This document shows, in pieces, positions 58,699 through 64,000 of a stretch of DNA of 64,000 bases. How positions within the stretch are numbered: position 1 is the first letter of the stretch; each line of letters starts with the position of its first letter. Both the position numbers and the translations under genes were made by a program. This DNA is from RYN-133 sp036497285 (GTDB lineage Bacteria > Actinomycetota > Actinomycetes > Mycobacteriales > Jatrophihabitantaceae). The DNA lies in the NCBI GenBank assembly GCA_036497285.1, contig DASXJR010000007.1:1-64000 (forward strand), written 5' to 3'. Below the pieces are notes generated by a model. The model was not told the origin of the DNA. It made no database searches and saw nothing but the letters and a program-made list of their open reading frames with translations.

Positions 58699-60029
58699 CT
58701 CATGGTCCTTCCGCTCAGGAACTTGGCGGGACGGTCGCCGCGTACCTGGAGCCCGTCGGCGATACCCACCGCGTCGACCCAGTGCCGCCAGAAGCCGCGC
58801 ATCGCGCCCTCGTCGATGGAGCGGCCCTGCACGCCCTTCACCTCGTCGGTCAAGCCGCGTGACATGTCGCTGTAGTCGAGCTCGGCCGCCACGGCGCCCG
58901 CGGTCGCCTCGATACCGCGCTGCACGGCTTCGTAGGCCTCGATGTCGTCCGGTGTGGCCAGCCCGCCCGGGCCGACGAAGCTGACAACAGTACGCATGCG
59001 AAGCGCGCGAGCGTCCGGCTCCTCGTTGCGTGGCACGAGCTGCCAGGCGCGCACGTCCGTCCGTCCCGGTGCAACCGGTTCGAGCTGGCGGATCGACAGC
59101 CCCTCGATGTCGAACAGCAGCAGGTTGGGCCAGACGAACAGGATGTGGCTCTCGTCGGCGACGTAGTGCGCCCGCTTCTCACCGAGCCGATGAGCCAGCT
59201 CGGCCCGGTGCGCCTCGGTACGGATCCGCTCGGCCTCACCGAACCGCGGCTCCCAGATCATGCTGATCCGTCCGCCATGGCCGGTGAGCACGAGCAGCCC
59301 GTGCCCGTTGCCGAGGTTGTACGCGTACTGGTCGTCGTCGGTGACCTTGAATCCGCTCTCGCGCAGATAGCCGACAAAGGTGTTGTGCGTCGGGCTGAAA
59401 TGATAGCCGTCCATTGCGTTCTCGACGGCGAGCTTCCAGTTGCCCAGCACGCTGTACAGCTGCACGCCGGGCAGCGTCTGCATGCCGCCCTCGTGCTGCT
59501 CCTCGATCATGGTCATGTACTCGGCCGCCTCCCCGAGGTGTTCGAGCAGCGGCGGAACGTCCGGGTCGAAGCTGATGAAGACGTAGCCCTCGTGGGTCTC
59601 CAGCCGGGGCACCTCGCGCAGCCGCATCAGCGCGCGGAACTCCTCGCTGGACTCGTACGCGTCCGCGTCCGGGATCGACGAGACCTCGCCGCTGTTCCGG
59701 AACGTCCACGCGTGGTAGAAGCACTGGAATTGCTTGGTCGAGCCTTCGCGCTCGCGGCAGAGGATCGTGCCGCGGTGCGGGCATGAATTGAGGTAGGCGT
59801 GCACGACGCCCTCGCTGTCGCGGCAGAAGATCAGCGGGCGGCCGGCGATCGTGCGCGCCTTGAAGTCGTTCGACTCGGCGATCTCGGTCTCGTGTCCGAG
59901 ATAGAGCCAGGTGTGCAACCAGATGTTCTCGCGCTCCTGCGCGAAGATGTTCTCGGACCGGTACGCCGCGCGATTCACGCGGAAGGTGAGCCGGTCCCAG
60001 TCCTCGACGACGAGTGGTGCGTCGACCAT
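58695..60029 (-). CDS. Rieske non-haem iron oxygenase alpha subunit
   Basis: A 444-residue catalytic subunit. The Rieske [2Fe-2S] site is CPHRG and CFYHAW (C83, H85, C103, H106). The mononuclear iron site is NAMDGYHFSPTH (bridging D207, H210, H215). It resembles ring-hydroxylating dioxygenases of the benzoate/aromatic acid type by layout, with the beta subunit next. It should add O2 to an aromatic or related ring. The ring cannot be named from sequence. It is the first gene of a five-gene operon, and regulon palindrome copy 3 lies 29 bases before its start. Confidence 0.92.
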   Translation of the reverse strand: MVDAPLVVEDWDRLTFRVNRAAYRSENIFAQERENIWLHTWLYLGHETEIAESNDFKARTIAGRPLIFCRDSEGVVHAYLNSCPHRGTILCREREGSTKQFQCFYHAWTFRNSGEVSSIPDADAYESSEEFRALMRLREVPRLETHEGYVFISFDPDVPPLLEHLGEAAEYMTMIEEQHEGGMQTLPGVQLYSVLGNWKLAVENAMDGYHFSPTHNTFVGYLRESGFKVTDDDQYAYNLGNGHGLLVLTGHGGRISMIWEPRFGEAERIRTEAHRAELAHRLGEKRAHYVADESHILFVWPNLLLFDIEGLSIRQLEPVAPGRTDVRAWQLVPRNEEPDARALRMRTVVSFVGPGGLATPDDIEAYEAVQRGIEATAGAVAAELDYSDMSRGLTDEVKGVQGRSIDEGAMRGFWRHWVDAVGIADGLQVRGDRPAKFLSGRTMS

Positions 60030-60057
60030 CCAGCCAGCCCTTCCCGTTCAAACTTTA

Positions 60058-60072
60058 CGAGACGCCATCTCG
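60058..60072. promoter_or_regulatory. Regulon palindrome, copy 3, in the Rieske-IclR intergenic region
   Basis: CGAGACGCCATCTCG (60058-60072) matches copies 1 and 2 with one arm base changed (GAGAC/ATCTC). It lies 29 bases from the Rieske start. TAAAGT next to it can be a -10 box for that gene, and TACACT (60083-60088) one for iclR with the palindrome over its -35 region. It would let one protein control both directions. Confidence 0.65.
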
Positions 60073-60168
60073 CATGTCGTACTACACTCTCCCAAGCCCG
60101 GAAGGGTGTCAATACCGTCCGGGAGCGCTTATCGTTACGCGCGCGACCGCCTGGGAGAGGACTGGTAC

Positions 60169-60948
60169 ATGCCGACTGACGAGGACGACGTCAAGGTCGA
60201 TTCGACGGCCGCGCCAACGATCCAGACGGTGCAGCGGGCAGCCCTGATCCTCGACTCGTTCACCGTCGGCAAGCCGCATCTGAGCCTGAACGAGATCACC
60301 GCGCGGCTCGGCGCGAGCAAGGCCACTGCGCACCGGTACACCAAGGCATTGCGCGCCGCGAACCTGCTTCGTTACGACGAGCGCACCGCGCTCTATTCGC
60401 TCGGCCCGCAGGTGCTGACCTTGGCCGCGTCGGCACGCGCCGGCCTGCCGATCGTCACCGCCGCCGAGCCGTACATGGAGGCGCTGGTCAAGGAGGTCGG
60501 CGAGACGGTGGTGCTGAGCGTGTGGGACGGCGAGTCGGCGACGGTCGTGAGGTCGGCCGACAACACCGACCACCTGATCCGGATCAGCGTCCGGACCGGC
60601 TCGCGGCTCGACCTGACCACCTCCGCACAGGGACGGGTGTTCTGCGCGTTCATGCCCAGCCAGCAGGTGCCGGGACTGGCCAAGCTGCTGCGCAAGTCGC
60701 CCGAACTCCGCCATGAGCTCGACTCGATCCGCAAGCACGGTGTGTCGGTCAACTCCCCGGCGATAAACGGCGTGCGCACGATCGCCGCACCGATCTACGA
60801 AGGCGCGTCGATCATCGCCGCCATGGCGATCGTCGGCACGACGGTCAGCGTCCCCGACGACGTCGCATCGCCGATGGCCAACGCGCTCGTCGACACCACC
60901 CGGGCACTGTCGCAGCGACTCGGCAACGCCGACATCGCCGCTGTCTGA
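60169..60948 (+). CDS. IclR-family transcriptional regulator
   Basis: A 259-residue IclR protein. The winged helix is TIQTVQRAALILDSFTVGKP, then LSLNEITARLGASKATAHRY with the recognition helix, and LLRYDERTALYSLGPQV. The effector domain has SVWDGESATVVRSA and the GVSVNSPAINGVRTIAAPIYE signature ahead of the ligand pocket. It is divergent from the Rieske operon and is the probable reader of the GAGAC-N3-GTCTC palindromes. IclR proteins bind palindromes near 15 bp and often control aromatic degradation. Confidence 0.92.
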   Translation: MPTDEDDVKVDSTAAPTIQTVQRAALILDSFTVGKPHLSLNEITARLGASKATAHRYTKALRAANLLRYDERTALYSLGPQVLTLAASARAGLPIVTAAEPYMEALVKEVGETVVLSVWDGESATVVRSADNTDHLIRISVRTGSRLDLTTSAQGRVFCAFMPSQQVPGLAKLLRKSPELRHELDSIRKHGVSVNSPAINGVRTIAAPIYEGASIIAAMAIVGTTVSVPDDVASPMANALVDTTRALSQRLGNADIAAV

Positions 60949-60988
60949 CCCGACCCGCCGACAAGTCGAGCGCAGGGGTACGCCTCGT

Positions 60989-61015
60989 CCGGCGATGGTG
61001 GTCTCCCGTCGCCGG
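60989..61015. terminator. Weak hairpin between convergent iclR and LigD-polymerase genes
   Basis: CCGGCGA (60989-60995) pairs with TCGCCGG (61009-61015) across 13 bases. It sits in the 68 bases between two convergent stops and has no T tract. Confidence 0.3.
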
Positions 61016-61016
61016 G

Positions 61017-61994
61017 TCAGCCGGACGTCTCGCCGTCGGCCTCGCGGCGCTCGCGTTCGCGCGCACGGCGCTTGCCGGCATGCATCGCCTGAACGCGAGC
61101 GATCGGGATTGCGCGGCCCTCGGCCACCAGCGCCGGATCGAGCCGTTGCGCGGCAGGCATCAGCGTCGACCACGGGTCGGTGCCGGCGAGCACGTCCAGC
61201 GCCGTCCGCACCGTGACAGCCCGCGGGTCGAACGTGGGCAGCGCGTCCCAATCAAGCGGGAACGACACCGGCACGCCGTCACGCACCCGAGGGCTGTACG
61301 CCGCGGCCACGGTCGCCCCGCCTGCCCTCGTCGAGTCGAGGAACACCCGACCGCCACGCTCGTCGCGCACGAATGCGGTCGTCGCGAGATCGGGGTCGAG
61401 CCGTTCCGCGCGGGCAGCGAGCGCACGCGTGGCAGCCGCAACCTCCTCGGTGCTCGCGTCCCGCACCGGGACGAAGACGTGCACCCCCTTGGCCCCGCTC
61501 GTCTTGACCGCACCGGTCAGGCCGGCGTCTGCGAGCGCCCGCCGCACGAGGTCGGCCGCCCGCACCACGAGGCCGAAGTCGTCACCGTCCGGCGGATCGA
61601 TGTCGAGCACGAGAACGGACGGACGGTCCTCGTCCCCGGCTCGGAACAGGGTCGGGTGGTACTCGACAGCACGCTGGTTCGCGAACCACAGCAACGTGCG
61701 GCGGTCCGCGCACACCGGGTACTCGACAGTGCGCTTGGACCGCTCGGCCCAGTACGGGACGGTTTGGATCCAGTCCGGCGCGTACTTGGGCAGGTTCTTC
61801 TGCATGAACGCGGGCTGGCCGGGCAGCACCCGGATCACCGACAGCGGACGACCGGCCAGCACGGGGAGCAACCGATCGGCGATGCCGTCGAGATAGTCGA
61901 CCAGTTCGCGCTTGGTCACCGCCGCCCCGTCGTAGAGGGGTTGGTCGAGATGGGTCAGGCGTACGCCTTCACGCATCTCGTCGGCAGCGGCCAC
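61017..61994 (-). CDS. LigD-type DNA polymerase (primase-like) domain protein
   Basis: A 325-residue stand-alone LigD polymerase-type protein. It opens VRLTHLDQPLYDGAAVTKRE and has MQKNLPKYAPDWIQTVPYW. The metal motif is VLVLDIDPPDGDDF (two Asp), followed by KTSGAKGVHVFVPV and a third Asp in VFLDSTRAG. It fills gaps or primes on DNA ends during end joining. It is distinct from the PE-Pol protein at 5176-6777: sequence, domain content and tail (KRRARERERREA) differ. It starts with GTG 16 bases after the cupin gene. Confidence 0.9.
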   Translation of the reverse strand: MAAADEMREGVRLTHLDQPLYDGAAVTKRELVDYLDGIADRLLPVLAGRPLSVIRVLPGQPAFMQKNLPKYAPDWIQTVPYWAERSKRTVEYPVCADRRTLLWFANQRAVEYHPTLFRAGDEDRPSVLVLDIDPPDGDDFGLVVRAADLVRRALADAGLTGAVKTSGAKGVHVFVPVRDASTEEVAAATRALAARAERLDPDLATTAFVRDERGGRVFLDSTRAGGATVAAAYSPRVRDGVPVSFPLDWDALPTFDPRAVTVRTALDVLAGTDPWSTLMPAAQRLDPALVAEGRAIPIARVQAMHAGKRRARERERREADGETSG

Positions 61995-62010
61995 ACCTCA
62001 TCGTCGCAGG

Positions 62011-62385
62011 TCAGGCGTCCATCCAGTCGAGAGAGCCCGCCATGTCCGAGCGCGGCGGCACGAAGTAGTCGATGTTGACGCAGGGTGCCTCGAGCGGTTC
62101 GACGTAGTGTTCCGAACCGCGTGGGACAAGCATGAACGAACCCGCGGTCATCTCGTGCGGAGTGCCGTCGACGTAGTAGTCGGCACGACCCGAGACGATC
62201 GACACGAGCTGGTCGAAGTCCGCGTGCGTGTGCGGGTTGAGCTGCATGCCCACCTCGAGCTCGTGGTAGGCGATCATCACCTCGTCGGTGGCGTACACGC
62301 GGCGCTTGACCCCGGGACGGACCTGGGTGACCGGGATGTCGTCCCAGTTCACGACAGTGGCGAACAGCTTCTCGTTACGTGCCAT
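62011..62385 (-). CDS. Cupin-domain protein
   Basis: A 124-residue small cupin. The metal motifs are PHTHADFDQ and, later, VPRGSEHYVEPLEAP, giving His/His/Asp-Gln and His. Such small cupins are often non-haem dioxygenases, isomerases or storage proteins. It follows the HpaI-type aldolase with an 11-base overlap, in the operon from the right edge. Substrate and activity are unknown. Confidence 0.85.
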   Translation of the reverse strand: MARNEKLFATVVNWDDIPVTQVRPGVKRRVYATDEVMIAYHELEVGMQLNPHTHADFDQLVSIVSGRADYYVDGTPHEMTAGSFMLVPRGSEHYVEPLEAPCVNIDYFVPPRSDMAGSLDWMDA

Positions 62386-63109
62386 GGACGCTCCTTCGCA
62401 GGCCCGCGGCGAGGATCTGCAGATCGGATCCGATTACGAGGTAGGTCGCGTCGCCCAGGCCGAGGTCGACTGCGGCGGGGACGGACGCCGCCCAGCCGCC
62501 GAACGCGATCGCGGCGTCGCGCGCGCCCTTGGCGATGCCCGCCACGGCGTCGGCCACCGGGGCGTCACCCAGGTCGACGGACAGGTCGGTCGTACCGACG
62601 AAGCACACGTCGAGCCCGACGAGCAGCCGGTCGAACGGATCCGTCGACGCCGTCTCGATCTGCCCGACCAGGATCGGCGGTTCGTCCGCCTCACCGTGCA
62701 GATAGTCGCGCAGGCCCGCTGCGCCGAATCCCGCGCTGTGCTGGGCGAGGCTGATCGAGCGGGTACCGCCCGGTGCGTACCGCGTCGCCGCGACGAGTTC
62801 GTCGCGTTGTGCGCTCGTGCGCAGCATCGACAGCTGGATGCCGGCTGCACCGTTCTCGAGCAGCCGGTTGATCTGTGCAGCGTCGACTCGCGGTACCCGG
62901 ACCAGCGCCGGTACTCCGAGCACGGAGGCGTGCCGCACCAGCGCTATCGCGTCGGTCTCGGACAGCGCCGAGTGCTCGAGATCGACCACGACGAAGTCGA
63001 AGCCCGCCGCCTGGGCCAGTTCAACGGCATCGACTGTCGGCAGCTTGACGAACGTGCCGAGCACGCGCCGGGACCGCAGCGCGACGCGCAAGGTCGAGCG
63101 AGCGTTCAT
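62375..63109 (-). CDS. HpcH/HpaI-type class II aldolase
   Basis: A 244-residue pyruvate aldolase of the HpcH/HpaI family. The acid-base His is in VVDLEHSAL, the metal-binding Glu in VGQIETAS and Asp in TTDLSVDLG, and the pyruvate Arg in ALVRVPRVD. It should cleave a 4-hydroxy-2-oxo acid to pyruvate and an aldehyde. I chose the Met at 63109, which overlaps the previous stop by ATGA; Met 63118 is an alternative. It fits as a late step of an aromatic or sugar acid pathway. Confidence 0.88.
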   Translation of the reverse strand: MNARSTLRVALRSRRVLGTFVKLPTVDAVELAQAAGFDFVVVDLEHSALSETDAIALVRHASVLGVPALVRVPRVDAAQINRLLENGAAGIQLSMLRTSAQRDELVAATRYAPGGTRSISLAQHSAGFGAAGLRDYLHGEADEPPILVGQIETASTDPFDRLLVGLDVCFVGTTDLSVDLGDAPVADAVAGIAKGARDAAIAFGGWAASVPAAVDLGLGDATYLVIGSDLQILAAGLRRSVHGT

Positions 63110-64000
63110 CCTCGCCATGGGGTGATATCTACACGGTCGCCGTTGCGCAGCACCAGCGTCGGTTCGTAGCGCGGCGCCGTGATCGAGTTGCCGGCGGCGT
63201 CGGGAAGCACGACCTCGTCGGTCAGCTCGACCACGGTGACGTCGGCCCGTCCACCCGCTTCGAGACGTCCGTAACCCTCGCTGTCGAGGCCGAGCAACTG
63301 CGCCGGCACCACGGTGGCGCGGCGGATGCAGTCGGCGAACGGCGCGCCCAACGCGACCAGCTTGGAGATGCTGGTGAGCAGGTCGAACACCGGGCCGCGC
63401 CAGTTGCGGGCGCTGGTGTCGGAGCTGAGCACGTCCGGCAGGAAACCGTCGGCGATGGCACGGCGCGCGACCTCGAACGACATGTTGCTCTTGCCGTGCG
63501 CCGAGTCGAACAGCACGCCCCGCTCACGGGCCGCCTGGACGGCAGGGTGCACTGTCTCGCCGTCGAGGATGCCGTTGGGCTTGCCGGTGTAGCAGTGCGC
63601 GACGATGTCGCCGGCACGCAGATGCTCGAGGACCACCGGCAGCGGCTCCTCGGTCTCGCCGATGTGCACCATCAGCGGCAGGCCGGCCTGCTCGGCGAGG
63701 GCGACCGACTTCTTCAGCAGCGACTCCCAGTGCTCGCCGACGACGTCCTCGGACAGCCTGATCTTGAAGCCGCGCACGACGTCGGGGTTGTTCGCCGCGA
63801 CCTCGAGCGCGTCGTCGACGACGAGGGTGTCCGGGTTGAGCAACTCGCCGAACCGGAAGTCGATCAGACCGAGTACGGAGACGTTCAGGAAGTTGACGAT
63901 CCGCATGTTCGTCGCCTCGACGACCAGCTTGCGGAAGGCCGGGAACGTCGAGGCCCCCGCAGTGCCCGCATCGGCCGCTGCCACGACTCCGCGCCGCAGG
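63106..64000 (-). CDS. Amidohydrolase/deacetylase-family metallohydrolase (partial)
   Basis: The right end of a larger gene: about 298 codons are in the window and the N-terminus runs off it. The visible part has AADAGTAGAST after the first metal motif, LPLMVHIGE, DIVAHCYTGKPNGIL, LFDSAHGKSNMSFEVARRAI and SSDTS, as in the family of D-amino-acid/chiral ester deacylases (COG3964). It should deacylate a chiral acid or amide. It is the first visible gene of an operon with the aldolase and cupin. Confidence 0.85.
   Translation of the reverse strand, partial: LRRGVVAAADAGTAGASTFPAFRKLVVEATNMRIVNFLNVSVLGLIDFRFGELLNPDTLVVDDALEVAANNPDVVRGFKIRLSEDVVGEHWESLLKKSVALAEQAGLPLMVHIGETEEPLPVVLEHLRAGDIVAHCYTGKPNGILDGETVHPAVQAARERGVLFDSAHGKSNMSFEVARRAIADGFLPDVLSSDTSARNWRGPVFDLLTSISKLVALGAPFADCIRRATVVPAQLLGLDSEGYGRLEAGGRADVTVVELTDEVVLPDAAGNSITAPRYEPTLVLRNGDRVDITPWRG

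Noticed and set aside
1..64000. CRISPR arrays, tRNA, rRNA, toxin-antitoxin, restriction or anti-phage modules.
   Set aside because: No regularly spaced short repeats, tRNA-like clover leaves or recognisable defence genes were found on reading both strands. The HNH protein is of the 13E12 type and has no partner gene.

Overview
The window is GC-rich and densely coded, and it reads as chromosome from an actinobacterium. The gene content points the same way: Lsr2, a DUF5999 protein, a DUF4916 NUDIX-like protein, a DUF222/HNH (13E12-type) endonuclease, LigD-type phosphoesterase/polymerases, homologues of M. tuberculosis Rv0571c and Rv2629, and a group 1h [NiFe]-hydrogenase locus. Many genes are joined by ATGA, TTGA or TGATG stop/start overlaps. 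I cannot place it below class level. I found no rRNA, tRNA, CRISPR array, phage or plasmid genes.

Layout. 0-0.14 kb: end of an insertion sequence. 0.15-7.5 kb: mixed single genes (secreted G1 endopeptidase, DUF1345, GNAT, a decayed BNR-type gene, an ArsR regulator with tandem operator repeats, GYD and monooxygenase-like proteins, DUF5999, a LigD phosphoesterase-polymerase, thioredoxin). 7.5-10.5 kb: LolA-like lipoprotein plus ABC exporter. 10.6-17.2 kb: stress and dormancy-type genes (Rv2629-like, phosphoribosyltransferase-hydrolase fusion, anti-sigma-type ATPase, Lsr2, PIG-L deacetylase, hemerythrin, PAP2-diacylglycerol kinase fusion). 17.3-30.6 kb: hydrogenase locus. 30.6-43.6 kb: general metabolism (NUDIX-like, NERD-like membrane protein, P-loop kinase, S9 peptidase, hydrolases, YihY, RecQ-phosphoribosyltransferase, TetR-MFS pair, a frameshifted DHA2 transporter). 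43.6-48.3 kb and 54.9-64 kb: two blocks of a catabolic gene set. 48.4-54.9 kb: PP2C phosphatase, oligopeptidase B, small enzymes, a decayed DUF1801 gene, the HNH endonuclease and a tandem repeat.

Hydrogenase locus. Twelve minus-strand genes run hhyS-hhyL-NifU-like-DUF5947-DUF6084-unknown-protease-33 aa peptide-hypF-hypC-hypD-hypE. The divergent set is a muconolactone-isomerase-like protein, an XRE regulator, hypA and hypB. Structural genes and all six Hyp factors are present. The small subunit shows the Cys-x-x-Asp start typical of the oxygen-tolerant, high-affinity group that oxidises atmospheric H2. Four or five conserved accessory proteins in the operon have no assigned function.

Catabolic regulon. 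A 13-15 bp palindrome (GAGAC-N3-GTCTC) lies before the enolase-superfamily/SMP-30 operon, which is divergent from a PhnZ-like HD oxygenase. It also lies before the TauD-ribokinase pair and between a Rieske oxygenase operon and an IclR regulator. It does not turn up elsewhere by eye. I infer one IclR-controlled pathway using three or four classes of iron oxygenase (Rieske, two Fe/2-oxoglutarate enzymes, HD-diiron, possibly VOC), then lactone, sugar and aldol steps. A further aldolase-cupin-amidohydrolase operon enters from the right edge. The substrate is unknown, and this is the best candidate for an undescribed system here.

Three intergenic elements share one architecture, four copies of a ~12 bp motif in nested-palindrome order, although the motif sequence differs between them.
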